This document shows, piece after piece, positions 1 to 8,166 of a stretch of DNA of 64,000 nt. This DNA is from Streptomyces sp. NBC_01298 (GTDB lineage Bacteria > Actinomycetota > Actinomycetes > Streptomycetales > Streptomycetaceae): the NCBI RefSeq assembly GCF_035978755.1, contig NZ_CP108414.1:7130001-7194000 (forward strand), read 5' to 3'. The position numbers and the translations under genes are program-made. The notes beneath the pieces were generated by a model. The model was not told the origin of the DNA and ran no database searches. It saw nothing but the letters and a program-made list of their open reading frames with translations. Position 1 is the first letter of the stretch. Each line of letters begins with the position of its first letter.

Positions 1-979
1 AGTCCTGATCGGGGTAGCGGTGGACGGGCGCCGAGACGTCGTCCAGCGCTTGGCGGATCTCCTCCGGAAGACTAAGGGCCTCCACCGACAGGGCCGCCCC
101 GAGCTGCGCCGACGTGCGCGCCCCGACGATCGGCGCGGCCACCCCGGGGCGGTCCCGTACCCACGCCAGGGACACCTGGAGCGGGGTCACCGCGAGGCCG
201 TGCGCGGCCGTCGCCACCGCGTCCACGATCCGGCTCGCCGCCTCGTCCAGGTAGGGGTCCACGAACGCCGCCAGGGTCTCCGAGGCGCCCCGGGAGTCCG
301 CCGGGGTGCCCGCCCGGTACTTGCCCGTCAGGACGCCCCGGCCGAGGGGGGAGGAGGGGAGCAGGGACAGGCCCAGGTCCAGCGCGGCCGGGACCACCTC
401 CCGTTCCACGCCGCGCTGGAGCAGGGAGTACTCCATCTGCGTCGATGCCAGCCGGGTCCGTACGCCCGGCGCCGCGAGCTGCCAGGTCGCGGCCTTCGCG
501 AGCTGCCAGCCGCTGAAGTTCGACACGCCCGCGTACCGGGCCCGGCCGCTGCTCACGGCGATGTCCAGCGCTTGGAGGGTCTCCTCCAGCGGGGTCCAGG
601 GGTCGAAGGCGTGGACCTGCCAGAGGTCGACGTAGTCCGTGTCCAGACGGGCCAGGGAATCGTCCAGCGCGGCGAGCAGGTGGCCGCGCGAGGCGTCGAA
701 GCGGCGGTCCGGATCCGCCACCCCGCCGGCCTTCGTCGCGATCACCAGATCCCGCCGCGGGACGACGGAACCGATCAACTGCCCGAGGAGGTACTCCGCC
801 TCACCGCCCCCGTACACGTCCGCGGTGTCCACGAGCGTGCCGCCCGCGTTCCAGAACGTCTTCAACTGCGCGGCCGCTTCCGCCTCGTCCGGTCCGTCCG
901 CCGACCGGCCCCAGGTCAGTGTGCCGAGACCGATCCGGGAGACGCGCAGTCCGGTGCGGCCGAGATGCCTCTGCTCCAT
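1..979 (-). CDS. Aldo/keto reductase (C-terminal end cut by window edge)
   Basis: NAD(P)H-dependent carbonyl reductase of the aldo/keto reductase superfamily, a cytoplasmic TIM barrel. The protein begins MEQRHLGRTGLRVSRIGLG, typical of the family. The catalytic tetrad is visible: Asp51 and Tyr56 (DTADVYGGG), Lys83 (VIATKAGG) and the His of DLWQVHAFDP. Later segments YAGVSNFSGWQ and the cofactor-binding APIVGARTSAQL also fit. About 326 codons are present with no stop before base 1, so only a few residues are probably missing. The start is the ATG at 979. It is divergent from the F420-type oxidoreductase gene. Substrate cannot be predicted. Confidence 0.9.
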   Translation of the reverse strand, partial: MEQRHLGRTGLRVSRIGLGTLTWGRSADGPDEAEAAAQLKTFWNAGGTLVDTADVYGGGEAEYLLGQLIGSVVPRRDLVIATKAGGVADPDRRFDASRGHLLAALDDSLARLDTDYVDLWQVHAFDPWTPLEETLQALDIAVSSGRARYAGVSNFSGWQLAKAATWQLAAPGVRTRLASTQMEYSLLQRGVEREVVPAALDLGLSLLPSSPLGRGVLTGKYRAGTPADSRGASETLAAFVDPYLDEAASRIVDAVATAAHGLAVTPLQVSLAWVRDRPGVAAPIVGARTSAQLGAALSVEALSLPEEIRQALDDVSAPVHRYPDQD

Positions 980-1079
980 GAGGGCTGAGACTACTGCCGC
1001 ACTGACGCGGGACGGCCGGGCGCGCTACAGTCCCCGCAGACCTACGTTACTGATCGGTAAACCGGTAAGGGGACGACTT

Positions 1080-2129
1080 ATGCGGCTCGGCATCAATCTC
1101 GGCTACTGGGGCGCTGGCATGGACGCCGACAACCTGGCCGTCGCGCAGGAGGCCGACCGCCTCGGCTACGACGTCTGCTGGGCCGCGGAGGCCTACGGCT
1201 CCGACGCTCCCACCGTGCTGGCCTGGGTCGCCGCCCAGACCGAGCGCATCGACGTCGGCTCGGCCATCCTGCAGATCCCGGCCCGCCAGCCCGCCATGAC
1301 GGCCATGACGGCCGCCACCCTCGACTCCCTCACCAAGGGCCGCTTCCGCCTCGGCCTCGGCGTCTCCGGACCGCAGGTCTCCGAGGGCTGGTACGGGGTG
1401 AAGTTCGACAAGCCGCTCGCGCGGACCCGCGAGTACGTGGAGATCGTCCGCAAGGCGATGACGCGGGAGCGGCTGTCCTACGAGGGCGAGCACTGGACCC
1501 TGCCGCTGCCCGGCGGGCCCGGCAAGCCGCTCAAGCTGACCGTGCACCCCGAGCGCGAGCACATCCCGCTCTACATCGCCGCGATCGGCCCGAAGAACCT
1601 GGAGCAGACCGGCGAGATCGCCGACGGCGCCCTGCTGATCTTCCCGGCCGCCGAGCACCTGGAGGCCACGGCCCTCACCCACATCCGGGCGGGCCGCGAG
1701 AAGGCCGGGCTGACGATGGACGGCTTCGACGTCTGCCCGACCGTGCCGCTGGCGCTCGGTGACGACGTGGCCGGGCTCGCGGACATGTTCCGCCCGTACA
1801 CCGCCCTGTACGTGGGCGGCATGGGCAGCCGCAAGCAGAACTTCTACAACCAGCTGGCCCAGCGCATGGGCTACGAGAAGGAAGCCGCCGAGATCCAGGA
1901 CAAGTACCTGGCCGGCGACAAGCAGGGCGCGGCCGCCGCGATCCCGCACTCGCTGATCGACTCCACCACCCTGCTGGGCCCGGTCGAGCGGATCGCCGAC
2001 GGGATGCGGGCCTACGCGGAGGCCGGGGTCACCACCCTGACGCTCGCCCCGGCCGGCTTCACCCTGGAGGAGCGGACCGCGGCGCTGCGGGCCGGCGTCG
2101 AGGCCATGGAACGTGCGGGACTCGCCTGA
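1080..2129 (+). CDS. LLM-class F420-dependent oxidoreductase (Rv3520c-like)
   Basis: Luciferase-like monooxygenase-fold enzyme, probably using coenzyme F420 rather than FMN. The 349-residue protein opens MRLGINLGYWGAGMDADN and carries the family segments CWAAEAYGSDAPT, GSAILQIPARQPA and GRFRLGLGVSGPQVSEGW. It resembles the mycobacterial Rv3520c group of putative F420 oxidoreductases. An AAGGGG ribosome-binding site ends about 8 bases before the ATG, which is why the much longer upstream reading frame is rejected. Substrate and cofactor are inferred from family only. Confidence 0.88.
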   Translation: MRLGINLGYWGAGMDADNLAVAQEADRLGYDVCWAAEAYGSDAPTVLAWVAAQTERIDVGSAILQIPARQPAMTAMTAATLDSLTKGRFRLGLGVSGPQVSEGWYGVKFDKPLARTREYVEIVRKAMTRERLSYEGEHWTLPLPGGPGKPLKLTVHPEREHIPLYIAAIGPKNLEQTGEIADGALLIFPAAEHLEATALTHIRAGREKAGLTMDGFDVCPTVPLALGDDVAGLADMFRPYTALYVGGMGSRKQNFYNQLAQRMGYEKEAAEIQDKYLAGDKQGAAAAIPHSLIDSTTLLGPVERIADGMRAYAEAGVTTLTLAPAGFTLEERTAALRAGVEAMERAGLA

Positions 2130-2152
2130 TCCGGCCGCCAAGGCTTGACCGG

Positions 2153-2174
2153 CCGCCGGACGGAGTCCGGGGGA
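2153..2174. repeat. Small extragenic palindrome, GGACGGAGTC core
   Basis: About 22 bases with the shape CCGCCGGACGGAGTCCGGGG, lying just after the oxidoreductase gene. Closely related palindromes occur at 6588-6608 and 9491-9511, each at a gene boundary. The stretch 2130-2385 otherwise shows no gene. Confidence 0.5.
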
Positions 2175-2385
2175 TCGTGCGAGGGCGGCGTGAAGAAGGA
2201 GAAGGAAAGGTCTGCGGCCGTGGTGGGGGCTCGGGGGGTCTTCCCCGCCACGGCCGACACAGCCAACAACGCGCGGGGCGGCCGCGGGGTTACGCCCCCG
2301 GAGCCGCCGGTCGCAGTCGTTCATTCGGCCGAGCCGTACGCCGCACCCGGTTGCCCGGCCCGCGAATCGGCCCTTGACTCGACTC

Positions 2386-3174
2386 ATGCTCTCTGCGCGC
2401 AGCCTGTTCCGGGAGATCGTCGACCACGACGACTCCTTCCAGCTGTTCTGCTCCATCGCCGCCGGCGGCGAGTCCCAGGGCGGCTGGGAGAACGCCCGGA
2501 TCGCGGCCCTGGTGCCCGACTCCATGCGCGACCTCGCACCCAAGATCACCCGGCACGGCGCCGACGAGGACAAACACGGCCGGATCTTCAACGCGCTGCT
2601 GCGCAAGCGCGGCCTGCCCCCGGTGCCCGTCCCGCCGGAGACCGACTACACGATGCTGCTGGAGCGGCGCGGCATCGGTCTGAGCCACGAGAAGCTGCGC
2701 GGCGAGCGGGACCTGAGCGAGGAGGACATCGTCGTCTACCTCGCGCACAGCCGGGTCACCGAACAGCGCGCCGCCGACCAGATGATCATGCTCGTCCGGT
2801 ACTTCGGGGACGATCCCGAACTCGGCAAGGCCATCCGCATGATCGGCGCGGACGAGGACAACCACCTGGCCTACTGCCACGAGGAACTGCTCCGCCTCGC
2901 CCGCGCCGGCCACGGCCGCACCATCCACCGGGTGCTGCGCGAGTGCGCGCTCGCCGAGATCACCGTCTACCGCGACGTGAGCCTCGCGGTCATGGGTCAC
3001 ATGGGGCGGCTGCTGGCCTGGCCCGCGCCGAAGGCGGCCGCGCTGGCCGCCGGGATCCGCGGGACGTACGCGTACGAGCGCTTCAGCGGCTGGCACCGGA
3101 TGGTCGACCTGAGCCCGCCGGAGCGGACCGACCCCCTGGGCGGGAAGCCGACCTCGGCGCCCGAGTTCGCCTAG
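2386..3174 (+). CDS. Ferritin-like di-iron protein
   Basis: A 262-residue all-helical protein with Glu/His clusters expected for a carboxylate-bridged di-iron site: ADEDKHGR, VTEQRAADQM and GADEDNHLAYCHEE. These spaced ExxH-type pairs are the signature of the ferritin-like superfamily. No specific enzyme or storage role can be assigned. The ATG at 2386 is preferred; an in-frame TTG lies four codons upstream and neither has a strong ribosome-binding site. The TAG stop (3172-3174) lies inside the CTAG that was duplicated by the adjacent insertion sequence, so the coding sequence is intact. Confidence 0.75.
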   Translation: MLSARSLFREIVDHDDSFQLFCSIAAGGESQGGWENARIAALVPDSMRDLAPKITRHGADEDKHGRIFNALLRKRGLPPVPVPPETDYTMLLERRGIGLSHEKLRGERDLSEEDIVVYLAHSRVTEQRAADQMIMLVRYFGDDPELGKAIRMIGADEDNHLAYCHEELLRLARAGHGRTIHRVLRECALAEITVYRDVSLAVMGHMGRLLAWPAPKAAALAAGIRGTYAYERFSGWHRMVDLSPPERTDPLGGKPTSAPEFA

Positions 3175-4569
3175 TAGTGCTTCGTTAGGTTCTGGATCTG
3201 CTGGCGGTCAGGGGGCGGCCGCAGGTGGTGCAGGTGCCGGTCCAGCACCTCAGCAGGTTCTGGAGCACGTCCAGGACCTGGTAGAGGGTCAGGCCGGCGT
3301 GGGTGCTTTTGGGTCGAGCCGCCTGAGGGTGAGGAAGGCCTGTGCGGCGGTGACGAGGGTGACGTGGTGGTGCCAACGGCGCCAGGTCCGGCCTTCGAAG
3401 TGGTCCAGGCCCAGGCCGTGCTTGAGTTCGCGGTAGTCGTGTTCGATCCGCCAGCGCATCTTCGCCCACCGCACCAGGTCGGCGATCGGGGTAGTGGCGG
3501 GCAGGTTGGTCATCCAGTAGCCGGTCGGCTCGTCCGCTCCTGCGGGCTGTTCGACCAGCAGGGTTCGCAGCGGCAGGACCCCGTTCCACTGGCTGCGTCC
3601 ACCGGCCTGTTCCTGGGCGGTCCGGCAGGCTTCCTTGCCCGACGGACGCACTTCCAGGACAGCGAAACGCGAGGTCATCGCACTCTTGCTGCCCTGGCGC
3701 CAGGTGATGTCCTGGAAACAGGTGCCGGGATCGATGAAACTCTGCAGGGACTGGGCCGCATCGCGGTAGCGGGGCAGCGTGGGCGGCCCCAGCCCGCCGT
3801 AAGCCGGCCGGAACGGCTCGGCTGCGGCGGGCCGTGCGACCTCTTTGGGATCGACCGCCATCACGTAGGACCAGCCGCGTTCTTCCAGCGCGAGCCGGAA
3901 TGTGACGCTGCGGCCGTAGCCGGCATCGGCCACGATCACCGGCACCCGCGGCAACCAGGTGGCGAGGCGGTCGAGCAGGCCCAGAGCCAGACGGGTCTTC
4001 GACACGTGCCCGATCTCGTCGGGCACCCCGGCCCTGCGCCGCCGGCCCTCGTCCGCCGCCCAGTCCTCCGGCAGGAACAACTCCCACTCCAACGGGCAGG
4101 ACGCGAGGTCGGTTGCCGCGTGGACGCTGACCGCGACCTGGCAGTTGGCCGTCTTGCCCAACGCGCCGCAGTATGTCGGGCCACCCCCACGGATGCCGTC
4201 CCGCACTTGGGGAAGGACACGTCGTCGACCACCCACACCTCAGGCCGGACAGCCTCCGTCAGCCGTTCGGCGATCCGCTGCCGCACCGGCAGCGGATCCC
4301 ACGGCGACTGATTCACGAACTGTTGCAGGGCCTGCATGTTCCCGTCCGGCAATCGCTCGGCCATCGGCTGGATCGACTTACGCCGCCCGTCCAGCATCAA
4401 ACCCCGCAGATAACACCCGCCCCACCTGCGCTGATCCCGCCGCGGAAGCGAAGCGAACACATCGGCAACGAACTCCGCCAACTCACCTCGGAGTCGTTCC
4501 ACCTCCCCAAGCCTCATAACCGGAAGATGCCCACCACCAGGCGAGATCACCCGACGTAACGAAGCACTA
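3175..4569. mobile_element. IS701-family insertion sequence with CTAG target duplication
   Basis: A 1395-bp element. Its ends are inverted repeats: TAGTGCTTCGTTA at 3175-3187 and TAACGAAGCACTA at 4557-4569. It is flanked on both sides by CTAG (3171-3174 and 4570-4573), which fits the 4-bp YTAR-type duplications known for IS701. The single transposase gene is on the minus strand and is frameshifted. The insertion point is the stop codon of the ferritin-like gene and also the outer end of the palindrome at 4570-4738. Confidence 0.9.
3289..4516 (-). pseudogene. IS701-family transposase, frameshifted
   Basis: DDE transposase of the IS701 family. The N-terminal part, from the ATG at 4516, holds LAEFVADVFASLPRRDQRRW and the first catalytic-Asp region VWVVDDVSFPKCGTASVG. 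The C-terminal part continues in another frame with YCGALGKTANCQVAVS, VIVADAGYGRSVTF and the YRELKHGLGLDHFEGR segment carrying the catalytic Glu. The frames join if one base is restored between 4173 and 4174: translation reads VARH where VARQYCG is expected. The N and C parts are otherwise well preserved, so the lesion is recent or a sequencing error. Confidence 0.88.
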
Positions 4570-4738
4570 CTAGGCCGTCTCTTTCGGATCTTGCCGGGCC
4601 CGCGACGCCTGGCACCGCGCCTGGCCGCACTGCCGAGGCGACCACGTACACCCAGCACGCGAGCGCCCCGACAGCACGCCCAGGCACGGCACCACACGCC
4701 ACGAGCTCGGCCGACAAGATCCGAAAGAGACGGCCTAG
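4570..4738. repeat. CTAG-bounded palindromic element with 27-bp inverted repeats
   Basis: The left arm 4570-4596 and right arm 4712-4738 are inverted repeats matching at 26 of 27 positions, beginning CTAGGCCGTCTCTTTCGGAT. About 115 bp of GC-rich sequence lie between them and no credible gene is seen. The arms match the 28-bp arms of the hairpin at 58121-58186 except for two to four bases. It lies between the IS element and corA; before the IS inserted it would have abutted the ferritin-like gene. It could be a miniature transposable element or a large bidirectional terminator. Confidence 0.75.
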
Positions 4739-4761
4739 GACAGCACCGGCCCGCGGCCCGC

Positions 4762-5745
4762 CTACAGCCAGCCGCGGCGCTTGAACATCCGGTGCAGGCC
4801 CAGACACATGGCCACCATCACCAGGACCACCAGCGGATAGCCCCAGCGGTGCTTGAGCTCCGGCATGTGCTCGAAGTTCATCCCGTAGATCCCCGCCACC
4901 ATCGTCGGGACCGCCGCCATGGCCGCCCAGGCCGAGATCTTGCGCATGTCGTCGTTCTGCCGGACGCCCATCTGCGCCAGGTGCGCGGCCAGCGCGTCCG
5001 AGAGCAGCCGGTCCAGGCCCTCGACGTACTCGTTCGCCTTCGTCAGGTGGTCCGCGACGTCCCGGAAGAAGGGCTGGGCGTGCTCGTGCACGAAGGGCAC
5101 GTCCCCGAAGGCGAGCCGGTCCATCGGCGCCAGCAGCGGGCTCGTGGCCCGGCGGAACTCCAGGACCTGCCGCTTGAACCCGTAGATCCGGGCGGCGGTG
5201 TTCTTGCTGTCCGCGGGATTCGGCGAGAAGACCTCCGCCTCCAGCTCCTCCAGATCAGCCTGGAGCTCGGCCGCGACCTCGATGTAGTGGTCGACCACCG
5301 CGTCCGAGACCGCGTACAGCACCGCCGTCGGCCCGTGCCCCAGCACCTCGGGATCCTGCTCCAGCCGACGCCGTACGGCGGCCAGCGCGGCCCCCTCGCC
5401 GTGCCGGACCGTGACCACGAAGGAGTCGCCGATGAACACCATCAGCTCGCCCGTGCTCACCGTGTCCGACGTGTCGTCGTACATCACCGGCTTCAGGACC
5501 ACGAAGAGCGAATCGTCGTAGACCTCCATCTTCGGCCGCTGGTGCGCGGTCAGCGCGTCCTCCACCGCCAGCGGGTGCAGCCCGAACTCCTGGCTGACGT
5601 GCTCGAACTCCTTCTCCGTCGGCTCGTACATGCCCACCCAGAGGAAGGCGTCGCCGGTGGCCCGCGCCTCGTCGAGGGCGTCGGAGAAGTCGTCGGGCGC
5701 CTCGGAGCGGCGGCCCTCTCGGTACATGGCGCAGTCCACAATCAC
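4762..5745 (-). CDS. corA: CorA-type magnesium/cobalt transporter
   Basis: Membrane channel-like transporter for Mg2+ and related divalent cations. The 327-residue protein has a long acidic cytoplasmic domain, then two C-terminal membrane segments. The first ends in the family's selectivity motif: YGMN at residues 287-290, followed by FEHMPEL. The second is PLVVLVMVAMCLGL, ending in basic residues (FKRRGWL). The GTG start at 5745 gives the usual VIVDCAMYREG beginning; the Met at 5727 is a weaker alternative. It is divergent from the phosphatase gene with only about 60 bases between. Confidence 0.92.
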   Translation of the reverse strand: MIVDCAMYREGRRSEAPDDFSDALDEARATGDAFLWVGMYEPTEKEFEHVSQEFGLHPLAVEDALTAHQRPKMEVYDDSLFVVLKPVMYDDTSDTVSTGELMVFIGDSFVVTVRHGEGAALAAVRRRLEQDPEVLGHGPTAVLYAVSDAVVDHYIEVAAELQADLEELEAEVFSPNPADSKNTAARIYGFKRQVLEFRRATSPLLAPMDRLAFGDVPFVHEHAQPFFRDVADHLTKANEYVEGLDRLLSDALAAHLAQMGVRQNDDMRKISAWAAMAAVPTMVAGIYGMNFEHMPELKHRWGYPLVVLVMVAMCLGLHRMFKRRGWL

Positions 5746-5807
5746 TCGCGCATTGTTCCCCGCCCGGGCCCCGACCGCACACCGGCGCCACCGCTTACCC
5801 TTCTGCC

Positions 5808-6530
5808 ATGGCCACGCTGATCCTCGTACGACACGGGCGGTCCACCGCCAACACCGCAGGGCTGCTCGCCGGATGGACTCCGGGGGTGACCCTCGACGAG
5901 CACGGAGCCGCACAGGCCGCCGCGCTGCCCGGGCGGCTCGCCGCCGTGCCCCTCGCCGCCGCCGTCACCAGCCCGCTGGAGCGGTGCGCCGAGACCCTGG
6001 CCCCGCTGCTGGCGGCCCGGCCCGGTCTCCCGCTGCACACCGACGAGCGGATCGGCGAGTGCCACTACGGCGACTGGTCGGGCCGCAAACTCTCCGAACT
6101 GTCCGAAGAACCGCTGATGCGCATCGTCCAGCAGCACCCCTCGGCCGCCGCCTTCCCCGGCGGCGAGTCGATGCGCGCCATGCAGGCCCGCGCCGTGGAC
6201 GCGGTCCGCGACTGGAACGCGCGGATCGAGGAGGAGCACGGCTCCGACGCCGTGTTCCTGATGTGCTCGCACGGCGACATCATCAAGTCCCTTGTCGCGG
6301 ACGCCCTCGGCATGCACCTGGACCTCTTCCAGCGGATCCACGTCGACCCCTGCTCGGTCACCGCGATCCGCTACACGCCGACCCGGCCCTTCCTGCTCCG
6401 GCTCGGCGACACCGGCGACTTCGCCTCCTTCGCACCCCGCGAGACCCCCTCGCCGGACGCCGCGGCGGCCCCGGCCGACACGGAAGCGGGCGGCGAGGCG
6501 GTCGTAGGGGGTGGTGCGGGCGCGGTGTGA
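5808..6530 (+). CDS. Histidine phosphatase family protein (MSMEG_4193-type phosphomutase)
   Basis: Phosphoglycerate mutase-like phosphatase, 240 residues. The catalytic motif LVRHGRS has His9 as phospho-acceptor, with Arg8, Glu84 (RIGECHYGDW) and the second His155 (CSHGD). The C-terminal tail of about 30 residues is Ala/Gly/Pro rich and probably disordered. It is first in a co-directional group with a DUF3090 protein, a kinase-like protein and mshC, an arrangement I recall from mycobacteria as well. The true substrate is unknown; a link to mycothiol is only contextual. Confidence 0.88.
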   Translation: MATLILVRHGRSTANTAGLLAGWTPGVTLDEHGAAQAAALPGRLAAVPLAAAVTSPLERCAETLAPLLAARPGLPLHTDERIGECHYGDWSGRKLSELSEEPLMRIVQQHPSAAAFPGGESMRAMQARAVDAVRDWNARIEEEHGSDAVFLMCSHGDIIKSLVADALGMHLDLFQRIHVDPCSVTAIRYTPTRPFLLRLGDTGDFASFAPRETPSPDAAAAPADTEAGGEAVVGGGAGAV

Positions 6531-6587
6531 TCGAACGGCGCAGTAGGGTGGACGGGCCAACCCATGGGCGCAGCCCTGCCCCTGCTT

Positions 6588-6608
6588 CCCCCGGACTCCG
6601 TCTGGGGG
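6588..6608. repeat. Small extragenic palindrome, GGACTCCGTC core
   Basis: The palindrome CCCCCGGACTCCGTCTGGGG lies between the phosphatase and the DUF3090 gene. It is the inverse-oriented relative of the copies at 2153-2174 and 9491-9511. It ends about 27 bases before the next start codon, so it may form a hairpin in the leader of that gene. Confidence 0.5.
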
Positions 6609-6634
6609 AACCCCCGGATGCTTGGAGACTGGAC

Positions 6635-7225
6635 GTGCCCCGTCAGGTGTTCCTCTACGACCCACCGGACCGTTTCGTGGCCGGCACGGTCGGCCTGCCT
6701 GGACGCCGTACGTTCTTCCTGCAGGCCTCCACCGGCCCCCGCGTCACCTCCGTCTCCCTGGAGAAGACCCAGGTGGCGGCGCTCGCGGAGCGGATGGAAG
6801 AACTGCTGGACGAGGTCGTACGGCGCACCGGGGGCAACGCCCCCGTCCCCGCCGTGGCCCCCGCCGAGGCGACCGACACCGCGCCCCTCGACGTCCCCGT
6901 CGAGGAGGAGTTCCGCGTCGGCACCATGGCCCTGGCCTGGGACGGCGAGGACCAGCGCATGATCGTCGAGGCGCAGGCCCTGGTGGAACTCGACGCCGAC
7001 TCGGAGGAGGATCTCGCCGAGGCGGAGGAGCGGCTCCTACAGGACGAGGAGAACGGGCCGCCGATGCTGCGCGTGCGCCTCACCGGCGCCCAGGCCCGGG
7101 CCTTCACCAAGCGGGCCCTGGACGTGGTCAACGCGGGCCGGCCGCCGTGCCCGCTGTGCAGCCTCCCGCTGGACCCCGAAGGGCACGTCTGCCCGCGCCA
7201 GAACGGCTACCGGCGCCAGGCGTGA
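6635..7225 (+). CDS. DUF3090 family protein
   Basis: A 196-residue conserved actinobacterial protein of unknown function. It begins VPRQVFLYDPPDRFVAGTVG and has an acidic central helix region (about residues 115-140). The C-terminus is a probable zinc-binding knuckle, PPCPLCSLPLDPEGHVCPR, with three cysteines and a histidine. The start is the GTG at 6635, preceded by a GGAG site 6 bases upstream. Its stop overlaps the next gene start by four bases (GTGA at 7222-7225), so the two are probably translationally coupled. Confidence 0.85.
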   Translation: MPRQVFLYDPPDRFVAGTVGLPGRRTFFLQASTGPRVTSVSLEKTQVAALAERMEELLDEVVRRTGGNAPVPAVAPAEATDTAPLDVPVEEEFRVGTMALAWDGEDQRMIVEAQALVELDADSEEDLAEAEERLLQDEENGPPMLRVRLTGAQARAFTKRALDVVNAGRPPCPLCSLPLDPEGHVCPRQNGYRRQA

Positions 7226-8025
7226 ACGCCACGGGGGAGGTGGAGGAGCTGCTGGCCCACGGGGAACTCACCGTCGTCGGCCAGATCCGGGAGGCGTCCA
7301 ACGCCGTCCTGCTGTGCACCGTCACCCACGGGGGCGCGAGCACCGACTGCGTGTACAAACCGGTCAAGGGCGAGCGTCCGCTGTGGGACTTCCCCGACGG
7401 CAACCTCGCCCAGCGCGAGGTCGCCGCGTACCTGGTCTCCGAGGCCACCGGCTGGGGGCTGGTGCCCCCGACCGTGCTGCGCGACGGACCGTACGGCGAG
7501 GGCATGGTCCAGCAGTGGATCGAGACGGGGGAGTCCCCGGAGGCCGAGCTCCTCGCGCTCGTGGACGGCGAGGAGGCGGGGGAGGGCTGGAAGCCCGTCG
7601 CCTTCGCCGAGGTGGGCGAGGGCCGCACCGCGCTCCTCGTGCACGCCGACGACGAGCGGCTGCGCCGGATGTCCGTCCTCGACGCCGTGATCAACAACGG
7701 CGACCGCAAGGGCGGCCACCTGCTGCCCGCTCCCGACGGACGGCTCTACGGCATCGACCACGGAGTGACCTTCCACACCGAGGACAAACTGCGCACCCTG
7801 CTCTGGGGCTGGGCGGGGGACCCGCTGACGGAGGAAGCGGCATCCGTCCTGACCGACCTGGCGGCCGCACTGGCCGCCGGAGAGCCCCTCGCCACCCGAC
7901 TGGCCGAACTGGTCACCGCCGCCGAGCTGGCCGCCGTACGGGCCCGCGTGGCCCTGCTGCTGCGCACCGGGAAGCATCCGCAGCCCTCGGGGCAGTGGCC
8001 CGCAATCCCCTGGCCGCCCGTCTGA
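7222..8025 (+). CDS. SCO1664-family protein with PI3/PI4-kinase-like motifs
   Basis: A 267-residue cytoplasmic protein of a conserved actinobacterial family. It has an N-terminal nucleotide-binding-like lysine segment (CVYKPVKGERPLWDFPDGN). Further on come a catalytic-loop-like VINNGDRKGGHLL and a metal-loop-like GIDHGVTFH, spaced as in the phosphatidylinositol 3/4-kinase and HipA-like folds. This suggests an ATP-using kinase or AMPylase, but the substrate is unknown. The GTG start overlaps the DUF3090 stop by 4 bp. mshC follows 141 bases downstream. Confidence 0.8.
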   Translation: MNATGEVEELLAHGELTVVGQIREASNAVLLCTVTHGGASTDCVYKPVKGERPLWDFPDGNLAQREVAAYLVSEATGWGLVPPTVLRDGPYGEGMVQQWIETGESPEAELLALVDGEEAGEGWKPVAFAEVGEGRTALLVHADDERLRRMSVLDAVINNGDRKGGHLLPAPDGRLYGIDHGVTFHTEDKLRTLLWGWAGDPLTEEAASVLTDLAAALAAGEPLATRLAELVTAAELAAVRARVALLLRTGKHPQPSGQWPAIPWPPV

Positions 8026-8166
8026 GCGGCCCGCTGCCCGCTCTGAGCGGGCAGCGGCCCGTACGGGCCCGCACGCATAGAACCGGCCATGGCGCAAGAG
8101 CGCCGATCAAGACAACAGTGCAGGTCCGGTTAGTTTTCGGAACACCCGTCCGGTTAGTCTCGAGTC

